Below, in pieces: positions 1 to 6,583 of a stretch of 8,197 nucleotides of DNA. Location: assembly GCA_947068385.1 (NCBI GenBank), contig CAMTBF010000141.1:1-8197 (forward strand), written 5' to 3'. This stretch comes from an uncultured Lachnospiraceae bacterium (GTDB lineage: Bacteria > Bacillota > Clostridia > Lachnospirales > Lachnospiraceae). Positions within the stretch are counted from its first letter, which is position 1. Every line of letters begins with the position of its first letter. The translations under genes were made by a program, and so were the position numbers. The notes beneath the pieces were generated by a model that ran no database searches, was not told the DNA's origin, and saw nothing but the letters and a program-made list of their open reading frames with translations.

Positions 1-432
1 CGCGGGCGCTGCCGCCGGGGCCGTCTGTCCGGGCGCAGTCCGGGCCGCCTGCGCCTGAGACGGCGCGGGAGAGGCAGGTGCCGCTGTCCGGGCGGGCTCG
101 TCCGCTTTCTTCGCCTTGTCCGCCGATGCCGCGGGCTTGCCCTCATCCCTCCCCGTTTTCTGCGCCCGATCCTTCCGCTGCGGAGATGAAGCCGGGCGCT
201 TGTTCGTCACGATGTTACGCTTGCGCGCAGGCTCCGGAGCGATCTCGCCATTCTCCTGGGCCGTCTCCTGGACAGGCGCGTTTTCCGCCTCCTGCTTCTT
301 TACCCTCTCGTCCTCAGCCAGCATGGCTTCCACCAGCTCGGCTTTTTTCATGGAAGATGTACCTTTGAGTCCGCGTACCTTAGCAAGCTCTCTTAACTGT
401 ACAAGTGCCAGTGATTCATACTTTTCTTTCAT
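1..432 (-). CDS. rho: Transcription termination factor Rho, N-terminal part (cut by the left edge)
   Basis: Rho is a hexameric RNA-dependent ATPase/helicase that ends transcription at C-rich, poorly translated RNA. Only the first 144 codons are in the window; the frame is open to base 1. Reading leftward from ATG at 430-432, the protein begins MKEKYESLALVQLRELAKVR and continues GLKGTSSMKKAELVEAML. This is the SAP-like Rho N-terminal helical domain (about residues 5-43), with the usual leucine spacing and basic KGTSSMKK turn. Residues about 46-144 are low complexity, rich in Ala, Pro, Lys, Arg, Gln and Glu, and look disordered. Such an insert before the cold-shock RNA-binding domain is known in Rho of several Clostridia and Actinobacteria. 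The RNA-binding and ATPase domains lie outside the window, so they cannot be checked. The start is supported by AGGAGG at 438-443, five bases upstream. The gene is divergent from the malic enzyme gene. The identification rests on the N-terminal domain alone but is distinctive. Confidence 0.9.
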   Translation of the reverse strand, partial: MKEKYESLALVQLRELAKVRGLKGTSSMKKAELVEAMLAEDERVKKQEAENAPVQETAQENGEIAPEPARKRNIVTNKRPASSPQRKDRAQKTGRDEGKPAASADKAKKADEPARTAAPASPAPSQAQAARTAPGQTAPAAAPA

Positions 433-572
433 AGATTCCTCCTGATCTTAATTCTCGCAGAACAACAGAAAACGCCTTATGCATTCTATTGTCATAAAAA
501 AGGGGGGCACAGCTGATTAGACATTGATGTGCAGCCTTGATATGCATGGTCGAACCCATGTCTCGTGCCTAT

Positions 573-578
573 ATTATA
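573..578 (-). promoter_or_regulatory. Candidate -10 element for rho
   Basis: On the minus strand an exact TATAAT lies at 578-573. At 17-bp spacing the -35 position (601-596) reads TTCCTA, which is weak. If used, transcription would start near 566 and rho would have a leader of about 135 nt, long enough for autoregulation, which is known for rho in other bacteria. The TATAAT sits in an AT-rich near-palindrome that also reads TATAAT on the plus strand (575-580), so direction is uncertain. Confidence 0.4.
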
Positions 579-619
579 ATACACTTTCCCAAAAATAGGA
601 ACCCCTAAATATAAAAAAC

Positions 620-648
620 TTGCGAAAAGCTGCGAACTATTATATGAT
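620..648 (+). promoter_or_regulatory. Sigma-A type promoter for the malic enzyme gene
   Basis: TTGCGA (620-625) and TATGAT (643-648) are separated by exactly 17 bp, each one or two bases off consensus. The expected transcription start is near 655, giving a leader of roughly 50 nt before the malic enzyme start. It is the best plus-strand promoter in the divergent rho/malic enzyme spacer. The rest of the spacer (433-704) contains rho leader sequence and no further gene that I can see. Confidence 0.65.
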
Positions 649-707
649 ACAGATAGTGTTCCCATAGGCTGTCCGCCTGGAAGGGAAGCAGGAAAAGAGG
701 TAGGATG

Positions 708-1856
708 ATGACAATCAACGAAAAAGCGCTTCAGATGCATGAACAGTGGAACGGCAAGCTGGAGATCCACTCCAAGTCTCCCGTGAAATCCCGGGAGGAT
801 CTCGCCATCGCATACACGCCGGGCGTGGCAGAGCCCTGCAAGGCCATCGCGCAGGACAAGGACAACGCCTACAGATATACCATGAAGGCCAACACGGTGG
901 CCGTGGTCTCCGATGGCAGCGCCGTCCTGGGGCTGGGCAACATCGGTGCCCACGCCGCCATGCCCGTCATGGAGGGGAAGGCCGTCCTCTTCAAGGAGTT
1001 CGGCGGGGTCAACGCGATCCCCATCTGCCTGGACACCCAGGACACCGAGGAGATCATCAAGGCGGTCACATGGCTGGCCCCCTCCTTCGGCGGCATCAAC
1101 CTGGAGGACATCAGCGCTCCCAGGTGCTTTGAGATCGAGGAACGGCTGAAGGCCACCCTGGACATCCCCGTCTTCCACGACGACCAGCACGGCACCGCCA
1201 TCGTAGTGCTGGCGGGCATCATCAATGCCCTGAAGGTAGTCGGGAAAAAGAAGGAGGACTGCCGCGTGGTGGTGAACGGCGCGGGCAGCGCGGGCGTGGC
1301 CATCACGAAGCTGCTGCTGACCTACGGCTTCCCGAATATCCTGATGTGCGATAAAGCCGGGATAGTCTCCAAGACCACGGAGGGCCTGAACTGGATGCAG
1401 GAGAAGATGACGGAGGTCACCAATCTGGCAGGAGAGACAGGCACCCTGGCCGATGCCCTGAAGGGGGCCGACATCTTCGTAGGGGTATCCGCCCCCAATA
1501 TCGTCACCGCCGAAATGGTAAGCTCCATGAATCGTGATGCCATCCTCTTCGCCATGGCCAACCCGGTGCCGGAAATCATGCCGGACATCGCCAAGGCCGC
1601 CGGAGCCAGGGTGGTGGGCACAGGCCGCAGCGATTTCCCCAACCAGGTGAACAATGTGGTGGCATTCCCCGGCATCTTCAAGGGAGCTTTGGAGGGGCGC
1701 GCTACCCAGATCACGGAGGAGATGAAGCTGGCCGCGGCAAAGGCCATCGCCGGCCTGGTCCCCGACGACGAGCTGTCCGAGGACAACATCATGCCCGAGG
1801 CTTTCAATCCAAAGGTAGCCGAGCTGGTGGCAGAGGCCGTGAAGTCCCATATTTGA
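708..1856 (+). CDS. Short-form malic enzyme (malate oxidoreductase, decarboxylating)
   Basis: Catalyses oxidative decarboxylation of malate to pyruvate and CO2 with reduction of NAD(P), in the cytoplasm, linking C4 acids to pyruvate. Numbering below is from the ATG at 705. The malic N-terminal domain has the AYTPGVAEPC motif with the catalytic Tyr (Y37) and the GKAVLFKEFGG motif with the likely catalytic Lys (K92). Divalent-metal ligands are expected in NLEDISAP (E134, D135) and FHDDQHGTA (D160). The NAD(P)-binding domain has the Rossmann motif NGAGSAG at 191-197, then AMANPVPE and GTGRSDFPNQ. At about 380 residues it matches the short bacterial form without a phosphotransacetylase-like tail. 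Two tandem ATGs occur at 705 and 708. I chose 708 because AGAGG (696-700) lies 7 bases from it but only 4 from 705, and relatives as I recall them begin MT-. NAD versus NADP use cannot be settled by eye. It is probably cotranscribed with the DUF4364 gene. Confidence 0.96.
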   Translation: MTINEKALQMHEQWNGKLEIHSKSPVKSREDLAIAYTPGVAEPCKAIAQDKDNAYRYTMKANTVAVVSDGSAVLGLGNIGAHAAMPVMEGKAVLFKEFGGVNAIPICLDTQDTEEIIKAVTWLAPSFGGINLEDISAPRCFEIEERLKATLDIPVFHDDQHGTAIVVLAGIINALKVVGKKKEDCRVVVNGAGSAGVAITKLLLTYGFPNILMCDKAGIVSKTTEGLNWMQEKMTEVTNLAGETGTLADALKGADIFVGVSAPNIVTAEMVSSMNRDAILFAMANPVPEIMPDIAKAAGARVVGTGRSDFPNQVNNVVAFPGIFKGALEGRATQITEEMKLAAAKAIAGLVPDDELSEDNIMPEAFNPKVAELVAEAVKSHI

Positions 1857-1868
1857 CACCATAAGCAT

Positions 1869-1897
1869 GCATCTGCCCCGCCCCGCGGGGCAGATGC
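1869..1897 (+). terminator. Perfect GC-rich hairpin after the malic enzyme gene
   Basis: Arms GCATCTGCCCCG and CGGGGCAGATGC pair perfectly over 12 bp around the loop CCCCG. The hairpin starts 12 bases after the malic enzyme stop and ends 25 bases before the DUF4364 start. It lacks a following T-run (next bases are GAAACCATAATAAGG), so it is not a classic intrinsic terminator. It may protect the 3' end of the malic enzyme mRNA, partly uncouple the two genes, or mark a processing point. The structure is certain; the role is inferred. Confidence 0.6.
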
Positions 1898-1922
1898 GAA
1901 ACCATAATAAGGATGTGAGGAA

Positions 1923-2441
1923 ATGCTGCAGGATCCCCTGACCCTCTACAAATTGATCGTGCTGTACATGCTGGACCGGGTCAATTTTCCCATGACCAAC
2001 GCCCAGGTCAGCGACTATGTCCTGGAGAAGGGGTATACCAACTATCTCACCCTCCAGCAGGTCATCAATGAGCTCACCGAGGCACATATGGTCTCCCAGG
2101 AGACCATACGCAATCGCACCCATCTGTCGATCACGGCGGAAGGGCGGCAGACCCTGGGCTTCTTCCAGAACCTGATCAACTACGGCATCAAGCAGGACAT
2201 CAACGATTATTTCCGGGAAAACGAGTATGTGCTGCGCAACGAGGTCTCCGTGCTGGGGGATTATTATTACAGCGCGAAGGCGGGGGGATATGAGGCCCAT
2301 CTGGTGGCCAAGGACAGGGACGTAAGCCTGGTGGACATCAAGATATCCGTGCCTACAGAAGAGATTGCCGAGACGATCTGCAATAAATGGCAGGAAAAGA
2401 ACCAGGAGGTCTACCAGTATCTGGTAGGGGAGCTTTTTTAG
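1923..2441 (+). CDS. DUF4364 family winged-helix protein of unknown function
   Basis: A 172-residue cytoplasmic protein matching, from memory, the DUF4364 family of Clostridia. The N-terminal 80 or so residues read like a winged-helix DNA-binding domain: helices in PLTLYKLIVLYMLDRV and MTNAQVSDYVLE, then a recognition-helix candidate LTLQQVINELTEAHMV and a wing near RTHLSITAEGRQTL. The C-terminal half (about 85-172) is mixed alpha/beta, includes the aromatic stretch GDYYYSAKAGGYEAHL, and ends EVYQYLVGELF. It has no signal peptide or membrane segment. AAGGA (1909-1913) lies 9 bases before the ATG, and GAGG at 1917-1920 is closer. It follows the malic enzyme gene by 66 bp in the same direction and converges with rarA, whose stop is 22 bp away. 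A transcriptional regulator is plausible from the fold, but no target is suggested by the sequence. Confidence is high that it is a gene and moderate for the family name. Confidence 0.88.
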   Translation: MLQDPLTLYKLIVLYMLDRVNFPMTNAQVSDYVLEKGYTNYLTLQQVINELTEAHMVSQETIRNRTHLSITAEGRQTLGFFQNLINYGIKQDINDYFRENEYVLRNEVSVLGDYYYSAKAGGYEAHLVAKDRDVSLVDIKISVPTEEIAETICNKWQEKNQEVYQYLVGELF

Positions 2442-2473
2442 GGCGGAGCGGGCATCCCGTCCCTCACTCCGCC
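2442..2473. repeat. Nested inverted repeat between the convergent DUF4364 and rarA genes
   Basis: Arms GGCGGAG (2442-2448) and CTCCGCC (2467-2473) pair over 7 bp and enclose a small inner hairpin, CGGG-CAT-CCCG (2449-2459). It begins right after the DUF4364 stop and takes in the rarA stop (2464-2466). There is no T-run on the 3' side for either strand, so a bidirectional terminator role is only a guess. Confidence 0.4.
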
Positions 2474-3795
2474 TCCGCTTTGATCCTCCGCATATGCTCC
2501 CTTATCTTCGCCTCATAGCCGTTGCCGGAGGGCTTGTAGAATTCCTTCCCGTCCAGCTCGTAAGGGAGATACTGCTGCCTTACATAGTTGTTGGGATAGT
2601 CGTGGGCGTATTTATAGCCCGTGCCCCGTCCCAGCTTGGCCGCTCCCTTGTAATGGGCGTCCTGGAGATGGGCGGGGATGGGGAGGTTTCCCGTGCGGCC
2701 CACCTCCTCCATGGCGGCGAAGATGCCCGCGCTGGCCGCGTTGCTCTTGGGCGCGCTGGCCACGTAGGCCGCGGCCTGGGCCAGGATAATCTGGGCCTCC
2801 GGCATGCCGATCCGCTCCACCGCCAGGGAGGCGTTGGTGGCCACCACCAGGGCCTGGGGATCCGCGTTGCCCACGTCCTCGGCGGCGCATATCATGATCC
2901 TTCTGGCCACGAAGGCCACGCTTTCTCCCGCGTAGAGCATCCTGGCAAGGTAGTACACCGCCGCGTCCGGGTCGGAGCCCCGCATGCTCTTGATGAAGGC
3001 GGAGATGGTGTCGTAATGATTGTCCCCGGACTTGTCGTACCGGGCCGCCCGCTTCTGGATGCACTCCTGGGCCACGTCCAGGGTGATGTGGATCCTGCCG
3101 TCCTCGCTCCGGCCGGTGCTCATGATGCCCAGCTCGATGGCGTTCAGGGCATGCCTGGCGTCCCCGCCGGAGATGTCCGCCAGAAAGTCCAGGGCATCCT
3201 CGTCTATCACCGCGTCATAAGCCCCCATGCCCCGCTCCGTGTCATAGACCGCCTTTTTCAGCAGCTCCCTGACAGCCTCCATGGGGATGGGCTTCAGCTC
3301 AAAGATGATGGAGCGGGACAGCAATGCCCCGTTGACCTCGAAGTAGGGATTCTCCGTGGTGGCCCCTATCAGTATGACGGTGCCGTCTTCCACAAAGGGC
3401 AGCAGATAGTCCTGCTGGGCCTTGTTGAAACGGTGGATCTCATCGATGAAGAGGATGGTGCGCTTGCCGTACATCCCCTGGATCTCCTTGGCCTTGGCCA
3501 CCACCTCCTCCATGTCCTTCTTTCCCGCTACAGTGGCGTTGATCTGGGTGAATTCGGCGCTGGTGGTGCTGGCTATGACCTTGGCCAGCGTGGTCTTGCC
3601 CGTGCCCGGGGGGCCGTAGAAGATGACGGAGCTGATCTTGTCCGCCTGGATGGCCCGGTAGAGCAGCTTGTCCTTGCCGATGATATGCTCCTGCCCTGCC
3701 ACCTCGTCCAGGGTCCGGGGGCGCATCCTGGCCGCCAGGGGAGCCTCCTTCTCCATGTCGTTGCCGCGCATATAGTCGAAAATGTTCATGTCCAT
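2464..3795 (-). CDS. rarA: Replication-associated recombination protein A (RarA/MgsA-type AAA+ ATPase)
   Basis: RarA is a DNA-dependent ATPase of the clamp-loader-like AAA+ group, known to act at stalled replication forks and DNA gaps. The 443-residue protein has the family order: PLAARMRPRTLDEVAGQEHI near the start, Walker A GPPGTGKT (61-68), Walker B LFIDEIHRF (115-123), sensor 1 GATTENP (144-150), an arginine finger in LLSRS (158-162), and sensor 2 GDARHALNA (211-219). The C-terminal half carries the conserved oligomerisation region, including GSDPDAAVYYLARML, ARRIMICAAEDVG and a tail with YKYAHDYPNNYV. Length is typical and no motif is missing. ATG at 3793-3795 is supported by GAGAGGA (3804-3810), 8 bases away. 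That site overlaps the stop of the upstream NYN gene, so the two are very likely translated from one message. A second ATG two codons in (M3) is possible. It converges on DUF4364. Confidence 0.97.
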   Translation of the reverse strand: MDMNIFDYMRGNDMEKEAPLAARMRPRTLDEVAGQEHIIGKDKLLYRAIQADKISSVIFYGPPGTGKTTLAKVIASTTSAEFTQINATVAGKKDMEEVVAKAKEIQGMYGKRTILFIDEIHRFNKAQQDYLLPFVEDGTVILIGATTENPYFEVNGALLSRSIIFELKPIPMEAVRELLKKAVYDTERGMGAYDAVIDEDALDFLADISGGDARHALNAIELGIMSTGRSEDGRIHITLDVAQECIQKRAARYDKSGDNHYDTISAFIKSMRGSDPDAAVYYLARMLYAGESVAFVARRIMICAAEDVGNADPQALVVATNASLAVERIGMPEAQIILAQAAAYVASAPKSNAASAGIFAAMEEVGRTGNLPIPAHLQDAHYKGAAKLGRGTGYKYAHDYPNNYVRQQYLPYELDGKEFYKPSGNGYEAKIREHMRRIKAEAE

Positions 3796-3808
3796 GCCAG
3801 TTTTCCTC

Positions 3809-4843
3809 TCACTTCTTCAGGTACACCTCGTTCTCATGGACAGTGACGGAGTTCAGGCTCCTCAAGAAGCTGGAGATCCGGCTGTAGCCGAACTGCTTGA
3901 AGTCCAGCTGCCTGTACTTTTTGTGCAGCTCGTCGTTGAGGCAGGCCAGGTTCTCCACCATGCCGCCGTTCTTCTCGATCATATGGCAGATTTCCCGATC
4001 CAGCTCCTCTTTCGTCAGGTTGGAGCGGCGCTCCACATAATATTGGTTGCTGATCTTCTTCACATGGAAATCCGGAAGCTCCTGGTCTATCATGGTGCTC
4101 AGCTTGGAATAACCGTAATTTCGCACATCGAAATCCGAGAACTTGTCATTCAGGCGGTTCCCCAGCCTGGCCAGGTCCACATGCTTCCCCCCGTTCTCAT
4201 TGATCAGGGCCAGGATCACCTGGCGCACCTCGGCCAGGGAGGTCACATTCTGCTCATCGGCGGATGCCGCGTCCGCCTGGCCGCCGAATCCTCCGTATCC
4301 GCCTGACCTGGAGCCTTTCTCGTATGAGGCGCCCCGCTCCTCCGCAGAGCTGCCCGCTCTGACAGGGATGGCCTCCTCGATGTTCTGCTCCGCCACCAGG
4401 TTCAGGTGGATGAATCTGTTGCAGGCCCGGGTCAGCGCCAGCGGGGTCTTGGACTCCCCCATGCCCAGCACGAACATGTTCTCCTCCCGCAGGCGCATGG
4501 CCAGCCTGGTGAAGTCGCTGTCGCTGGTGACCAGGCAGAAGCCCTGCACCTTGTTCTTATAGAGGATGTCCATGGCGTCTATCACCATGGCCATGTCGGT
4601 GGCGTTCTTCCCCGTGGTGTAGGAGAACTGCTGCACCGGCATGATGGAATATTCCAGGAGCATGCCCTCCGACCAGCCGTTCCCCTTCGACCAGTTCCCG
4701 TAGATGCGCCGGTAGCTGGTGGAGCCGTATTTCTCCAGCTCCTCGAATATGGTGACCGCGTACTTGGAGCTGATGTTGTCCGCATCTATCAGCACCGCGA
4801 ACTGCATTTTTTCATTGGACATCGAGTCCATGATCTCTTCCAT
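3809..4843 (-). CDS. NYN-domain protein with two OST-HTH/LOTUS domains (predicted RNase)
   Basis: A 344-residue protein in three parts. Residues about 13-155 form an NYN (LabA/DUF88, PIN-like) nuclease domain: FAVLIDADN (D20, D22), KNATDMAMVIDAMD (D83, D89) and TSDSDF (D108, D110) supply the acidic metal-binding set, so it looks catalytically intact. Residues about 160-200 are a Gly/Ser/Ala-rich linker (GGYGGFGGQADAAS). Two similar OST-HTH/LOTUS modules follow, about 203-271 and 277-342. Each has a helical start, a GG(K/M) turn, an FG/YG-YS motif (RNYGYSKLST and KQFGYSRISS) and a closing strand. LOTUS domains are known RNA binders, with reported affinity for G-rich or structured RNA, so RNA cleavage or surveillance is inferred. 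The start is uncertain: ATG 4843 has no good ribosome site (AAAGG is 14 bases away). M5 (4831) and M8 (4822, MSNEKMQFAVLIDADN) are alternatives. It precedes rarA by 13 bp. Confidence 0.93.
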   Translation of the reverse strand: MEEIMDSMSNEKMQFAVLIDADNISSKYAVTIFEELEKYGSTSYRRIYGNWSKGNGWSEGMLLEYSIMPVQQFSYTTGKNATDMAMVIDAMDILYKNKVQGFCLVTSDSDFTRLAMRLREENMFVLGMGESKTPLALTRACNRFIHLNLVAEQNIEEAIPVRAGSSAEERGASYEKGSRSGGYGGFGGQADAASADEQNVTSLAEVRQVILALINENGGKHVDLARLGNRLNDKFSDFDVRNYGYSKLSTMIDQELPDFHVKKISNQYYVERRSNLTKEELDREICHMIEKNGGMVENLACLNDELHKKYRQLDFKQFGYSRISSFLRSLNSVTVHENEVYLKK

Positions 4844-4936
4844 AATGAATGACCATACCTTTCTGTAGCCTGTAGGCTTTTCCGGGCCGGATCCGCCCGC
4901 TGTCCGCGAATCCTGCGTCCCTTCCGCCCATCTGTC

Positions 4937-6355
4937 CTATCTTCTGCCCACGCCCAGGAAACCCTCGTAGATCCTGCAGATGTCGGCCGCGTCCCTGGGA
5001 TCCGGCATCTCGCAGAATATCCGCAGCAGCGGCTCCGTGCCGGAGAACCGGGCGATGACCCAGCCGCCGTTCTTAAAGTACACCTTGGAGCCGTCCAGGT
5101 AGCTGACCTTCTCCACCTCAAAGGGCAGCTCGGGGAGCTTCCGCTGGGCCAGCAGGATGTCCGAAATCCGCTCCTTGGTCTCCTGATCGAAGCGATAGTC
5201 CCTCTCCTCCATGTCGATACGGCCGAACTCCGCCTCCAGGTTCTCCACCAGCTCGGACAGCTTCTGCCCGGACGCGGCGATCATCTCCACCAGCAGCATG
5301 GCCGCGTAGATGCCGTCCTTGCCCTTGATATGTCCCCGCACGGTGAGGCCGCCGGAGGATTCCCCGCCTATGACCGCGTCCGTCTCGTTCATCTTGGCGG
5401 AGATGTATTTAAAGCCCACGGGCACCTCATAGCATGTCTCCCCGAAGGCCTCCGCCACCCTGTCCAGCACATGGGTGGTACAGATATTGCGGACTGCGGG
5501 GCCCTGCCAGCTCTTGTATTTCTTCAGATAATGGTACAGCAATACCAGGATTTCGTTGGGGTGCAGGAAGCGTCCCGTGTCGTCGATGATGCCCAGCCTG
5601 TCCGCGTCCCCGTCCGTGGCGATGCCGATGTCGTAGTTTCCGTCCGTGACGCAGGTCTGCAGCATATGGAGCGTGGCCGCCGAGGGCGCGGGGAGCTTTC
5701 CGCCGAAGAGGGTGTCATGCCGGTCGTGAATCACCTCCACCTCGCAGCGGGCCGTCTGGAGCAGGGTGCGCAGGGATGTCTCGGACACGCCGTACATGGG
5801 ATCTAAGACCACCCTGAGGTTGCTGCGGCGGATGGCATCCATGTCTACAGCTTTCATCAGGTCGTCCAGGTATTCGTTCAGGGGATAGATCTCCCGGATC
5901 AGGCCCTGGGCCTTTGCCTTGGCGTACTCCATCTCCTCCACCGGCTCCTCCACCTTGTCGATGTACGCCTCTATCTCCCGGGTCTGGACCTCGTCCGCGT
6001 CCCGGCCTCCCGCGGTGAACACCTTGATGCCGTTGTAGATGGCCGGGTTATGGCTGGCCGTTATCATCATGCCGTAGGGGAAGCCGTGCCGCTCCACATA
6101 GTACATGGCCAGGGGCGTGGGGCAGGACTTGTTGATCAGGCTGGCCCGGATGCCGTTCGCCGCGAACACGCAGGCCGCCCACTGCATGGCCTCCTTGGAC
6201 AGGAAGCGCCTGTCATAGCCCATGACGATGCCGCGCTCCGCCACGCCCTCGTCCTTCATTTTCCCGCACAATGCCCTGGCCAGGATCTGAATGTTCTGCT
6301 TCGTGAATCCATCCCCGATGACGGCTCTCCAGCCGCCGGTCCCAAATCGAATCAT
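4937..6355 (-). CDS. Phosphoglucomutase/phosphomannomutase family protein
   Basis: An alpha-D-phosphohexomutase that moves phosphate between C1 and C6 of a hexose via a phosphoserine, feeding cell-wall, glycogen or exopolysaccharide precursors. In the 472-residue product: N-terminal IRFGTGGWRAVIG, active-site loop TASHNP (99-104, phosphoserine S101), metal loop DGDADR (248-253), sugar-binding loop GGESSGG (330-336), and phosphate-binding loop RFSGTEPLLR (436-445). All four functional loops are present. The GGESSGG loop does not separate glucose from mannose or glucosamine substrates, so the substrate is left open; phosphoglucomutase is most likely. I start at 6355: GAGGGGAG (6363-6370) is 7 bases upstream, and the protein then begins MIRFGTGGWRA as relatives do. 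The longer frame from 6439 would begin inside the -35 box. It is transcribed from its own promoter (6411-6439). The next gene down, the NYN gene, is 93 bp away with no clear terminator or promoter between, so read-through is possible. Confidence 0.95.
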   Translation of the reverse strand: MIRFGTGGWRAVIGDGFTKQNIQILARALCGKMKDEGVAERGIVMGYDRRFLSKEAMQWAACVFAANGIRASLINKSCPTPLAMYYVERHGFPYGMMITASHNPAIYNGIKVFTAGGRDADEVQTREIEAYIDKVEEPVEEMEYAKAKAQGLIREIYPLNEYLDDLMKAVDMDAIRRSNLRVVLDPMYGVSETSLRTLLQTARCEVEVIHDRHDTLFGGKLPAPSAATLHMLQTCVTDGNYDIGIATDGDADRLGIIDDTGRFLHPNEILVLLYHYLKKYKSWQGPAVRNICTTHVLDRVAEAFGETCYEVPVGFKYISAKMNETDAVIGGESSGGLTVRGHIKGKDGIYAAMLLVEMIAASGQKLSELVENLEAEFGRIDMEERDYRFDQETKERISDILLAQRKLPELPFEVEKVSYLDGSKVYFKNGGWVIARFSGTEPLLRIFCEMPDPRDAADICRIYEGFLGVGRR

Positions 6356-6410
6356 GCCGTATCTCCCCTCGCTGTAATCCTTTGCCCTATGCTGCCTTGC
6401 TGTTAATCTG

Positions 6411-6439
6411 ATTATACCGTTCCCCGGAAGGGATGTCAA
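6411..6439 (-). promoter_or_regulatory. Exact-consensus sigma-A promoter for the phosphohexomutase gene
   Basis: On the minus strand TTGACA (6439-6434) and TATAAT (6416-6411) are both perfect and separated by exactly 17 bp. The predicted start near 6404 gives a leader of about 49 nt to the ATG at 6355. The spacer contains TTCC-GG-GGAA, a small palindrome. An exact-consensus promoter suggests strong constitutive expression unless a repressor acts. Confidence 0.9.
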
Positions 6440-6454
6440 GCTGTGGTCATAGGC

Positions 6455-6477
6455 AAAACCGACGACAAGCTGGTTTT
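6455..6477. repeat. Inverted repeat upstream of the phosphohexomutase promoter
   Basis: Arms AAAACC (6455-6460) and GGTTTT (6472-6477) flank an 11-base loop. The repeat lies 15 bp upstream of the -35 box, in the 132-bp stretch between the DUF2812 stop and that promoter. It could be a weak end-of-transcript structure for the padR-DUF2812 message or a regulator site. It has no T-run beyond its own arm. The rest of that stretch shows no gene. Confidence 0.25.
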
Positions 6478-6565
6478 CACCCAGTTGCCGCCGGTGCCGT
6501 GCAAAACTATCCGTAATGCCGCTTTCACGCAGTCCGCTGCCCGGATCATTGCCCTGTGTGCCTGT

Positions 6566-6583
6566 CGGGGCCTATCTGCCCCG
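6566..6583 (-). terminator. Short hairpin across the DUF2812 stop codon
   Basis: CGGGGC and GCCCCG (6 bp) flank a six-base loop that contains most of the TAG stop of the DUF2812 gene. The following minus-strand bases (ACAGGCACACAGGG) are not T-rich, so intrinsic termination is doubtful. It is the only compact GC hairpin at the end of this operon. Confidence 0.3.

Noticed and set aside
535..570. Possible tRNA T-arm (GGTTCGA on the minus strand near 550)
   Set aside because: The motif sits in a CATGG/CCATG hairpin with a six-base loop, not a 5-bp stem with a 7-base T-loop. No acceptor, D or anticodon arms can be drawn around it.
492..2300. A 602-codon open frame on the minus strand across the malic enzyme and DUF4364 genes
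   Set aside because: It is antisense to two well-supported genes. Its translation is rich in Gly, His, Asp and Leu with no recognisable domain, as expected from the complement of GC-biased codons. It has no ribosome site of note.
2494..3846. A 450-codon plus-strand open frame opposite rarA
   Set aside because: It is the antisense shadow of rarA, which has every AAA+ motif in its own frame. The plus-strand translation shows no family resemblance.
4844..4936. Short palindromes (CGGGC/GCCCG and AGCC/GGCT) between the phosphohexomutase and NYN genes
   Set aside because: Stems are only 4-5 bp in GC-rich sequence with no minus-strand T-run, so I do not call a terminator. No -35/-10 pair was recognisable either.
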